From assembly GCF_030867145.1 (NCBI RefSeq), contig NC_134415.1, forward strand, positions 67,299,300-67,363,299: a DNA stretch of 64,000 nt. The letters run 5' to 3'. Every line of letters starts with the position of its first letter. Position 1 is the stretch's first letter. The notes under the pieces were generated by a model. That model was not told the origin of the DNA, did not search any database, and saw only the letters and a list, made by a program, of their open reading frames with translations. Made by a program: the position numbers and the translations under genes. Of this stretch, positions 1 through 8,678 are shown piece after piece. The DNA comes from Opisthocomus hoazin (Eukaryota; Chordata; Aves; Opisthocomiformes; Opisthocomidae).

Positions 1-959
1 TTCAAAATCGTCATTTGCTTTAGTCAGACTAAACATACATTTTCTGTTTGCAAATATTTTTCTGTAAAATTGCACTCAGCAGCAGGGAAGAACGATTTCA
101 CTCATTGTTCTCCTGAGATGCACGGTAGGACTCTTAATACATGAAAGAAACTTGGGCTGTTGAAGCCAACGGCCGGTACTGTCGGGGCTGTGCCCGTACA
201 CAAGTAAGTCAGCGGACGGAGGATTCCCAGCCAAATAAATGCCTCCAGAAAATACGTTTGTGGTCTGCAAGACGTGATACAGCCACCAATGTTTCACAGT
301 CAGAGTAAAGCCGTTATTTACCTTTCTGTGCGCTGGTTGCTTTTGTTTATTGCACGTCGCTTTTTCTTTTTGCCTTTTTGCTTGCTGCTGAACTGTTGCT
401 CAGAGGCAAGGACTGAGGAAGGTGGAGGATGCTTGAGGAATATTTTAGTCCCCAAGAAGGCTGCAATCTAGACTGCCACATAAAGGGAACAGCAGCAGGA
501 GAAATAACGGTGTCTACAGCCTTCTGTTACCGTTCCACCTACATTGCAGCTTTTGGCCCACGGTTACGGCTGTGATCCTCACAATTTCATGGAGGACTAC
601 TGCATTTCTCCCTTGTCTTTCTCCACGCTGCGTTGCAGGCAGCAAATGAAGAGTGAACATGGCTTGCTCGAAAGGGTGGGGAGGATGCTGAGCGCGGTTA
701 GGAAGCATTGCAAAGCAGGGTGGCAAGAAGCGTATGTGAGAAAATTCAGAATTTAACTCTGAATTCCATGCACATCCCAGATGCCTATCAATTTCTGCGC
801 TCTCGAAGGAAAACAGCACCTTGCTGTGAGTCTTGAGCAGGCATTGGTTAGTATGGATTCAAGTCAAGACTTTGAGCGGTTAAATCCCGCGGTTAATTTC
901 CGTTCAGTGGGCAAATTCAACAGCAAACGCGGCGTTTGTGCATTTGCTGCATCAGTCAC
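1..959. other. Downstream flank of TCF21, no gene recognised
   Basis: This is mixed-composition single-copy-looking DNA. Short open frames on both strands show no family resemblance and overlap one another. Apart from the possible distal poly(A) hexamer nothing distinctive was seen. Confidence 0.6.
346..351 (-). terminator. Possible distal poly(A) signal AATAAA
   Basis: The minus strand reads GTGCAATAAACAAAAG. It lies about 1.55 kb beyond the proximal TCF21 signal. If used, the 3' UTR would be about 2 kb. Only the hexamer supports it, so a chance match is possible. Confidence 0.2.
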
Positions 960-1721
960 TTGCGCTCAGCTTAAGGTCGGAGGGCTCCGTTCTGTCTGCC
1001 TTTAGGAGAGCAGCGATTCCCACCGAAACTCCCGATGTCTGCGGCGAAGAGATCGGCCCTTCCAGCGGCGCCTGCCGGGGCTGCCCACCTGGCTGTTCCA
1101 AGGCGGTGTGTTCGTAGCTGCGCGTCTCGGCCGGCGCGGCCCCGCTCGCGACAGCGAAGCTGCGTGTAGCCGTGGCGGGCGAGGAGGCCTGCTCTTAATT
1201 GCGCGGGACGGAGACCAAGCTGTGAAACAGCGAAATCAAACCCTCGGCCCACAGCGCGGTGTTGAAGCTAGCCCACGCGTGACCGCGACGGGCTGCGGGG
1301 CGCGCCACCTCACCCCTCGTCTCGGGGGGAAGGGGGGCGTCAGGAGAAGCGCGGTGCTGGCTGCGGGGGAACTCGCTCCGCGCCTCTGCCCCCGGCCGGG
1401 ACGCGGGGCTTGGCGTGGGGGGCGGCCCCGCACCCCCCGCCGCCCCCGCGCAGGGCGCTGCCCCTCTCCCGCACCCAGGTACGGGACGGGACGGGACGGC
1501 ACCGACAGAGCGAGTGAAGCGGAAACTGAAAGCCCCTCCGCTAATAATAACAGTATAAATAACCGAAGACGTCTTGTAAACAGTGCGGTCACAACCCCGG
1601 GACGTGAAACAGCGCGGCAGGGTCTGGCGCGCCCGCTGCCCGGCCAGAGGGGAGGTGCTGAACACAGGCGGTACCGGGGACCGGGGACCCTCCGCCCGAC
1701 CGCTCTCCGCCAGGAGCGGTG

Positions 1722-1735
1722 CCCCCCCCCCCCCC
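1722..1735 (+). repeat. Poly-C run of 14
   Basis: Fourteen consecutive C lie inside the downstream CpG island, followed by GCCCGCCCAG. The minus strand is a G-run able to join a G-quadruplex with nearby G-tracts. This is also a likely place for sequencing length error. Confidence 0.85.
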
Positions 1736-1879
1736 GCCCGCCCAGGGGTGTGCTCCGGGCCCGTGTCTGCGGGCGGCCGCCCTGCCGCGGCCCGGGGCCC
1801 AGAGGCCAGTTCCCCGCGGGGCGCCTGGGCTTCCCCCGCCGAGCCCCGGGGGTCGGAAACGAAGGCTACACCGCTGCGT

Positions 1880-2325
1880 GGTCAGTGGAAAGGAAGGTTT
1901 ATTCACAGAAACAGAGCAAAAACCTGCTTGGAGAAAATATATCTATATATCTTTAGGGCGAGTTACCTCATAGAGATGACTGTCAAAGTCAGTTTTTCTA
2001 GGCATCTACACGTTTCGCCGGTCTCAGACAGAAGATACACGCGCGGGTGGGTTTTCGTTCGATCTCTGCCTTTTTCCCTAGCAGCGCTTGAACCAGCAAG
2101 GCTGTTGTTGCAGGACGCTCGGCTGCACACGCACTTAATAAAGTTAAATAGAGTCGGGATCTCTCGGGGTGGAGTCTCTGCCAGGGCCCGTCCGGTCTCC
2201 TCTCCGCCGGCGGAGCGGCCCCCGCCCGTCGCTCGGCCCGGGGCCCGGGGCGGCGGCGTCTCCCCGCCCGCCCCGCCGCCCGCTCCCCGGCCGCGCCGGG
2301 ACGCTGCTGGCCCGGCCGCCGGCGC
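1880..2325 (-). other. TCF21: TCF21 3' UTR (inferred extent)
   Basis: This is the sequence between the stop codon (2328-2326) and the first minus-strand AATAAA. The stop-proximal part (about 2160-2325) is very GC-rich. The distal part (about 1910-2150) is AT-richer, as is usual near a cleavage site. The 3' limit is inferred from the signal at 1903-1898 plus a typical 15-25 nt cleavage offset; no transcript evidence is available. Confidence 0.6.
1898..1903 (-). terminator. TCF21: Proximal poly(A) signal AATAAA for TCF21
   Basis: The minus strand reads GTGAATAAACC here, followed downstream by a pyrimidine run and a GT-containing segment (GGTGTAG at about 1875-1869) that could serve as the downstream element. 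It is the first canonical hexamer after the stop codon, about 425 nt away. A second minus-strand AATAAA at 351-346 could be a distal alternative. Confidence 0.6.
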
Positions 2326-4383
2326 TCAGGATGCCGTCGGGCCGCACAAGCGGTTTGTGTTCACCACTTCTTTCAGGTCACTCTCGGGTTTGCCGGCTAC
2401 CATAAAAGGCCAAGTCTGTAGCCAGGAAAAGACACGGGTGGGAAGGGGGGGTTACACGCGGAGAAACGCACGTCGCGACCGCGCTCGCTTCGCCAGCGGG
2501 TCCCGCTCGGCAGCGCCCCGGGGGACCGAGCCCGCCGCCCCCCGGCTCCCGGCAGCGCTCAGCGATGCTCGGGCCCGGGCAGCCGCCGCCGGCTTTGGCG
2601 AGGACCCCCTCTGCCCTTCGCTGCTTCGCCTCCCAGCCGCGGCGGTCTCCTCCCGGGGGTCCCCGGAGCCCGTCCGGCCCGCGGCGGGAGGGAGGGGGGA
2701 GAGGCGGGAGGGGAGCCGGGCTGCGTCCCCCCGGCGCGGTGGGCCCGGGCACCCCGCCGCAGCCGCCCCCCGCGCCTGCCGGGCACCGATGCGGGGCCCT
2801 TCCCCGCCGGGGCCCTCCCGCGGCCCGGGGGCGAGGGTCGGTGTGCCTCGGCGGCTCTGTGTGCCTGCGGCGGGGGGGCTGCATCTGCGCCGGGCCTCGG
2901 GCTCGGTTTACTGTGGTTTTTTCACCCGGGCCGTTGTGCTGAGGATTTTGGTTTTAGCCAATAAAAAAAAAAGCATCTCCCAGGCCCTCATCAGACGACA
3001 CAGTGGGTAACGGACCTTCCCCCAGAGTCCAGAGCTCCAAAGGCAGAGCCAGACCCCAGTGTAACGTCCCCAGATCCACTCCGCCATCCCTTTACGTGTG
3101 GGCAATGCAGACGCTCCGCGTCTAAAAAGAGCCCGGGCAGACCTTGCCCACCCCCAGCTTGCTTGCATCAGCCGCACGTATTTTTAGAGCTGGAAACTGG
3201 GTTGCGGCCGGGTATGGCGGGGAGACCCTGGGCTGCTCGGAAAATGCTTTCTGTGGGTGGTGGGAGCAGCAGGAGGGACGCCGTGCCGCCCAGGGAGGCT
3301 TTGCGGAGCGTGCCTGGGTCAGACACCCTCCTTGGGGCGTCCGCACCGGTATTTGTTTCTCCTTTGCCAGTTTAGACAGACAGGAGGAACGTCCTGGACC
3401 CAGCAAACCCCAGCGGCTGAGCGCAGAGCCCTGAGAGCTCTGTCTTTAAAAAGATAGGGCTGGAGGGTTATTTCGGCAGGAAATGTTAGGACAGAGTGGA
3501 GGAATAAGAATAAATCCCGGGTCCTTGGCTTGGGTCCTTCCTAAAACGTACCTTTCTCTACCCAAATTCCTATACCTGCCTGCTTGCAGGTAGGAAGCTG
3601 CCATCAACCTGCTGAGGTTTCTCAGGCGTTTCTGGGGCTGTAAAGCCTGTCCCTGCCTATCTGCGGCCAGCATGGCCCCCGCCGCGTCCACCGGAGGGGA
3701 TCGCCAGGAGCAGCGGATGGGGCCCGGGAGGCTCGGCTCTCGGGGCGCGGGGCGGGAGGGCAGCTGGGAGCCTGTCCCCTCGCACGGTCCCCCTTGCCAC
3801 CCCGCCGGCACCAGGCTCTCAGTGAGGAGCGTGGCGAAGGTTTCTCCCTGCCCGTGCCCCATCCCAGCCCCTCGCCCGCCGCTCCCCGTGCGCGGGCACG
3901 CAGAGTGCCTGGCCCCGGCCGGCCGCGACTCACCAGGTTGACCGGGTGGATGTAGCCGTTCTCGTACTTGTCGTTGGCCAGGATCTGCCTCAGGTGAGCG
4001 ATGTAGCTGGAGGCCAGCCTCAAGGTGTCCAGTTTGGAAAGCTTCGTGTCTGGGGGCACCCAGGGCAGGGTGGTCTTAAGCCTGGAGAAGGCTTTGCTAA
4101 GGACCCTCATCCTCGCCCTCTCCCTGGCGTTGGCAGCGTTTCTCTGGACCTGCTTTCCCTCCTGGCTCACTCCATTTAAAGGGCTCTTCTTGGGGGGAGC
4201 TTTTTTCCTCTTGCCCGAGGCCCCTCGCCCCTTCTGAGGGGAGCCATTCTCGCAATTGGATCCCTCCTCGTTGCTCTCGGTGGACGCCCCAAACTCTTTG
4301 TTAGTATCCATTTTCAGGCCATCGCACTCCAGCATCTCCACCTCCTGCAGATCTTCCACATCACTGAGGGACCCAGTGGACAT
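2326..4383 (-). CDS. TCF21: TCF21 (Pod1/capsulin/epicardin) class II bHLH transcription factor, two coding exons
   Basis: The CDS is complement(join(2326..2415,3934..4383)): 150 codons in exon 1, 29 codons plus stop in exon 2, 179 residues in all, matching the length of mammalian TCF21. The start ATG (4383-4381) has A at -3, and the protein opens [18 protein letters not shown], the family N-terminus. A basic cluster KRKKAPPKK at residues 58-66 is a probable nuclear localisation signal. The basic region is at about 79-93 (NARERARMR, with Glu88 as the expected E-box contact), helix 1 at about 94-107, and helix 2 at about 114-135. The donor is CTG|GTGAGT at 3934/3933. The acceptor is a pyrimidine stretch ending in CAG before 2415. 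Exon 2 starts [18 protein letters not shown] and ends in TAS. The family forms heterodimers with E-proteins, acts in the nucleus, and controls epicardial, kidney podocyte, lung, spleen and facial muscle mesenchyme. The identification is by recognition of the sequence, without a database search. Confidence 0.97.
2416..3933 (-). other. TCF21: TCF21 intron 1
   Basis: The intron is 1,518 bp with a GTGAGT donor at 3933-3928 and a CAG acceptor at 2418-2416, in phase 0. It is GC-rich and CpG-dense at both ends. The exon 1 frame stays open into the intron as far as 3622, so intron retention would replace the 29-residue C-terminus with about 103 unrelated residues. On the plus strand a CCAAT (2958-2962) overlaps an AATAAA followed by an A-tract (2960-2972). 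No second gene is evident in the intron. Confidence 0.93.
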
Positions 4384-4600
4384 GGTCTGGAAGATGCCGA
4401 AGGACCAGCGGGAAAGGGGGAGGGGAGGGGAGGAAGGGCAGCTCCTCAAATCTACTTCAAGGCGGCAGAGGAGAGAAGGGGTGCCAGTATTTTCCTCCCC
4501 TTCCCTCCCCGCCCCCGGCGCTAAGGCGCGATACAAGTCCAGAGAGGACCCCTGCCCTCCCGCCCCCCAACCCCGCTTTGCCCGTGTTTGAGGGAGGGAG
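3640..4600. promoter_or_regulatory. TCF21: CpG island over TCF21 exon 1 and 5' UTR
   Basis: GC-rich, CpG-containing DNA spans the intron donor, all of exon 1 and the proximal 5' UTR. In mammals the TCF21 exon 1 island is methylation-regulated and associated with the antisense RNA TARID. Extending this to the present species is inference. Limits are approximate. Confidence 0.65.
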
Positions 4601-4611
4601 TGAGCGTGTGT

Positions 4612-4650
4612 GAGAGAGGGAGAGAGAGAGGGAGAGAGAGAGAGAGAGAA
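4612..4650 (+). repeat. (GA)n microsatellite in the TCF21 5' region
   Basis: This is an interrupted GA repeat on the plus strand, reading as (CT)n in the TCF21 transcript orientation. GA/CT tracts in 5' regions can bind GAGA-type factors and form triplex DNA. It is likely length-polymorphic. Confidence 0.9.
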
Positions 4651-4750
4651 AGCCGAGGAATTTAGTGAGGACACTAGTAATTTATCTGGGGGATACGAGA
4701 GGCGGATCCAGCCCAGGGGAGGGGCCCTGCCCGCTGAGCACACCACATCC

Positions 4751-4755
4751 CCAAT
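4751..4755 (+). promoter_or_regulatory. CCAAT box (NF-Y type), inverted relative to TCF21
   Basis: The plus strand reads CCCCAATCACAG. NF-Y sites function in either orientation, and inverted CCAAT boxes are frequent in bidirectional promoters. It lies about 370 bp upstream of the TCF21 start codon. Confidence 0.4.
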
Positions 4756-4760
4756 CACAG

Positions 4761-5650
4761 ACCTTTGCACAGGACTGGGGATGAGGTATCCCAGCAAGCC
4801 TTTGCCGGGAGCTCGCAACTGGGATTCGAATCTTCACAACTGGAGCAAAGCAACTCGCACTCTCTCTCCCCCGGCTCTGTCTCTCTATCCTCCCCCTTCC
4901 TCCTCCTCCTCTTCTCCTTCCCCACTTCCCTTTCCAGCCCAGGGCTGCTCTCCCCCTCTCTGCCTCCTAGATGACCCCCGCAGCTGGTGTCACGATTCTT
5001 GAAGAAAGCCAAAATGGGTCATGAGCAGAGCGAGCAGCAGATCCACCAGCCAAGCCTTCCAGGGAGCTTTTGTAATGCCTGCCGTCAAAACGCTGTCCTG
5101 TAACCTAATCTGGGGGAGATTTGTAGATGATTATATTTGCGAACGCATCCTGTCCAGCTACTAGTGTATTCCAGGAGGAGAGCGCTCCGCGGCCCGGCTG
5201 GCAGCATGGACCTCACTATCGCAGCCCAGGGGCTGGAAGCAGGAGGGTCTGACTTCTTCCAGCCTTCCCGGGTGACCTCCGACAGGTCCCAGTCCCCTCT
5301 CGCTCTTTGAGTCCCCCCAGCTGTCAGGGCGTAGGCGTGCCAGGCGGCCGAGGTGCCAGCGGCCCGCCGAGCCGAGGGAGGGTGTGCGCCAAAATGGAGG
5401 AAAGCAGGGTGGTTGTTGGGTGGTAGAGATCTTGCAGAAGAACTGTGGTAAAAGCACAGAGCCCCCCTTTTCTCTCCAGCATTTCGTTCTGCCATACCCG
5501 CGGAGCGCTTTGTCTGCGGATCCATGCATGCTCCAAAGTTCTGCCTGAATAAAGAGGCGAGATAAGGCCCCGGCTGTGGGGGCGGCGGGAGCGAGGGCTC
5601 TGGGCCGTACTCTGCAGCCGCTGAAGCCAAACGTCCCCCATCGTTTCACC
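4761..5650. promoter_or_regulatory. Upstream flank of TCF21 with moderate CpG content
   Basis: This is the immediate 5' flank. It has a pyrimidine-rich part (4,860-4,970) and a more CpG-rich part (about 5,150-5,650) on which overlapping minus-strand open frames reflect composition. Proximal enhancers would be expected here but no specific one can be proven. Confidence 0.4.
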
Positions 5651-8584
5651 ACTGGTGTGAATGAGCGGGCTGCTGTCTAGTTTGAATGAGCAGACGTCCG
5701 CTACAGTTGCGATCTTTATGCACGTGTGTATTTGTTCTCTGCGGAGCAGGCTTTTAAAAGCAGTTAACCTTGGTCTATCTTGTCTTCCTCTCCGTGTAAA
5801 ATCTTCTCCTAAACCCACATGTGGAGCCCAAAGAGGCCAGTGAAGCATGAATTTGCTCCCGTAGCTCCTTGCCTCCTCACACAGGTCTGGCACGATCTGC
5901 ACATGAGACCTTTCTGGACACAGTGACTGGTCTGATTGCAGGATCAACTCCACTTATTGAGCTGCTTACCTGAGGATTCACATCGCTCTGGACAAAAATA
6001 TACAGCCTGAGATGTGGCTTCGGAGTTAATCCAAGGTCACTGGAGCTACCGGAAAGTCTCTTACTGATCTGTGTGAGCACCATGCCAGGTTTTCTGCATA
6101 TACTAAACAAAAAACAAACAAGCAAACAGAAATTGTGGAGGGCCAAACTTGTACATCTGCCAAGCGCTATGGACTGTCTGCAGATTAAAGTTTCAGTAGG
6201 AGGCAGAGCGTCATTTTTACAACTAGCAAAGAAGTCTTTCCTATCTCTTGATCCATCTTGGTTCCTTGGTTCATGTAAGCCAGAAGAAAAATGGCAGATC
6301 TAAACTTTGAAACAGCCTTTTATTGTTTGGCTGGAAGATAACACCTTCCCACTCACAATAGGATAAGTACGTTAAGATATCATATCTCCAAGCCCTGGGC
6401 TCTTGGGAATTTGCGAACTTCCAACGTCATGTTATGTTAACTGTGCCCTGTTTGTGTTTTCTCTGTGCATAAACTAAACAGTTTGTCAGCATATCAGTCC
6501 TAATTAATGAATTAGCTTTGGGTTTTGTTCTTTTGTTGTTTTTTTTTTTTTAATTTTATTTTTTCTTTATAACATCCTTGTTGCAGATCCAAAATATTAC
6601 TAATCACCAGCATGGAGATTTATGAGACTACTTATTTTCTAGGCCTGATTGTTGTTTGTGCAGGTGGAGATTTAAATGGCCATATCCATTGCAGAGATTT
6701 ATAGTCCAAGTGATTGATGTTAGAAATGAGCTAAAAGACTCTTACTGGAGCAAGGATGACAGAAAACCAAGTTGAAGTTGCTTGCGTCTCTAAGCACAAA
6801 TGGCCAGAGAGCACAAAATCCCATCAAAATTTCAGCATCAGAAGATCCCAGAAGAACAAAAGAACAAAAAAAGTATATACTCATATCCTTTCTATCAGTT
6901 ATTTTTAACTTCAGTAATATCTAAAAATTTGTTGTAAAAATGGAAGGAATGATCTGGCTTCTTAAAAATGCCTTTAGTATGCTGCTACATGTGCATTCTG
7001 AAAATCAAGGTACGCATACACGTGTGTTATGAGCCTTTAGAATTGCAACACATTGGTAGCTTTTACTGACTTACATGCATTTTTGAGTCCTCAGAGCCAG
7101 CAAAATTGATCTAATACAGACCACACACTTTTGTGGAGTCACAGGACACATTGCTGTATTCATTTTGTGGAGATTATTGTGCATGTGTGGTATATGCTCA
7201 CATACGTGTAGTATAATGTACTTTGAGTCCTTTATGCATACAGACTGTAACACATCTTTTAACAACATAATCATCCTAATCATCCCTTTTTCCCTCTCCA
7301 AAGGGGCCAGCATGGGCAGACCTAGAAAACTATCCGCTTATGTCTGGGTAACTCTTGGCTCCTTATTTGTGTGTTACATGAGCTGAACCTCTCCTTTTCC
7401 GACCTTCCTGCTCCTTGTGTCCCTCCTGGCAAGCCCAGGGCTTGTACCCTGAATCTAGCTCCCGATTTCAGTCCCTCTCCCCTCACCTGAATTGCCTTGC
7501 CCAGACCTCCTGACTCTCATTGTGAATTGCAACTTCACTTTGGGGTAGAGACCAGGGGGGTGGAGGCCAACCCAGTCCTGTGGGAAGGGTAAAGCTGGGA
7601 TGCCTGCAGCCACCACGGCAGTGGTGCGGCCACTTACTTCTCCTGTTAAATGAGTGGGGGCCACAGACCAGACACTGGGTTAATAACTGGCTGGGAAAGA
7701 CAGATGGAGCTAAAGTCCTTTTGGCCTTCCCAGTACATTCACTTCTTCATTCATGTTTCAGAAAGGAAGTTGAAATACTGGCGTAGGGAACATCAGTACA
7801 AATCTGTGCATTCACCCTGAAGATGACTTTCTCCTCTGCATTGCTCTCGCTGCACAGGAAAATGCACGTCTCTTTTACTTCTAATTGAGACCCACTAAGC
7901 TGTAAGGCCATTTAGGACATGCCAGGGGTGCTGGGGACAGAGAATTGGGATGCCTCATCTGAAGGGTGTCAAATAGGGCACGTGTCGCACATAGCCTTAT
8001 GCTGGTCTATGGCAGGTTACAGATTTCCCCTTTGAAAAAAAGCCCCACTTTTTATGCCTCCAAGCTTCTGTCTTCTGGGCTGGAATAACACGGTAATTTG
8101 AGAACAGCTTTGGAACTTGTGGCCAAGATTTCTGCAAGTGTCTCATGATTTTGTGTGACATGGCTTGTTTTTTGGTTTGTTCTGGCTTTTTTTATGTCTG
8201 TGTCATTTATCAAGGCACCATATTTTCCCTATGCATTGAACAGTCACCCGAGAAAAGCCTCACATCACCCACAGCTGAGGAAAACATAATCAGGAGCTGG
8301 TTTTAAAACTCTTCGCCCAAGTATAATGCAGGTGTTTTCTTATATTTGGAGAATAAGCAAGGAAGTCATCCATAGGCAGCCAGCTGATCAGGAATCATGT
8401 TCAGTCAGGTTTGAGAATGATCAGGAATAAAAGTACAACCAGGTTAGTGTTTTCAATTTGCGATTTAAAAAAAAAAATCTGTTTGCACTGAGATTTCTCC
8501 TGCTCACTCTTGGTCTCACCTGGAAACCAAGTAAAATGGTGGAGGGATTTCAGAAGCATACTTCTACATACCCTAAGTGAATTA
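5651..8584. other. Gene desert segment, no gene recognised
   Basis: AT-richer single-copy-looking DNA. All open frames are short and lack family resemblance or coherent splice context. A T-rich run lies near 6,538-6,565. Nothing else was identified. Confidence 0.6.
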
Positions 8585-8678
8585 ATACTACTCATATGCT
8601 ATTATATATGAATAATACTACTAATAACTAATACTAATAATATGATATGAATACCACTAATAATGTAATAATGATATT
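8585..8678 (+). repeat. Degenerate (ACTAATA)/(AAT)n low-complexity tract
   Basis: The tract repeats the words AATACTACT, ACTAATAAC and ACTAATAATATG imperfectly. It is a mutated trinucleotide-type microsatellite. Confidence 0.75.

Larger units (their letters stand above)
960..2935. promoter_or_regulatory. CpG island over the 3' end of TCF21 and its downstream flank
   Basis: This stretch is strongly GC-rich and dense in CG dinucleotides, interrupted only by an AT-richer section at about 1,880-2,150. It contains a 14-C run (1722-1735), G-quadruplex-type runs near 1481-1500 and many GC-box-like strings. Islands that cover the whole of small developmental transcription-factor genes are common and are often Polycomb targets. 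Here the island extends well past the inferred 3' end, so a promoter for another or antisense transcript is possible. The boundaries are by eye. Confidence 0.75.
4384..4760 (-). promoter_or_regulatory. TCF21: Probable TCF21 core promoter and 5' UTR
   Basis: Upstream of the start codon the minus strand carries a long polypyrimidine (CT)n tract (4650-4612), a GATAAA at 4686-4681 that could act as a weak TATA element, and an inverted CCAAT box at 4751-4755 (CCAAT on the plus strand) about 67 bp further out. This spacing would place a start site near 4655 and give a 5' UTR of about 270 nt. The motifs are seen in the sequence; the start site is inferred. The reading frame upstream of the ATG is open to about 4818 but contains no ATG. 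Confidence 0.5.

Noticed and set aside
2136..2142. Plus-strand AATAAA inside the TCF21 3' UTR as the end of an antisense gene
   Set aside because: No plus-strand exon or coding region precedes it, and a single hexamer is expected by chance.
1195..2884. Minus-strand open frames of 105-168 codons near TCF21 exon 2
   Set aside because: Low-complexity translations in the wrong frame. The real exon 2 is only 90 bp and is defined by splice sites and TCF21 homology.
1108..3010. Long plus-strand open frames (282 and 475 codons) over the CpG island
   Set aside because: They are Arg/Pro/Gly/Ala-rich, overlap each other and cross TCF21 exon 2 antisense. GC-rich DNA is poor in stop codons, so this is composition and not a gene.
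3622..4818. Single 398-codon frame as the TCF21 protein
   Set aside because: It starts at a non-ATG codon and reads through the GTGAGT donor. The spliced product from the ATG at 4,383 has the exact family length of 179.
5085..5953. Three overlapping minus-strand frames of 163-209 codons upstream of TCF21
   Set aside because: They lie in different frames over the same GC-rich flank, with no domain and no coherent splice context.
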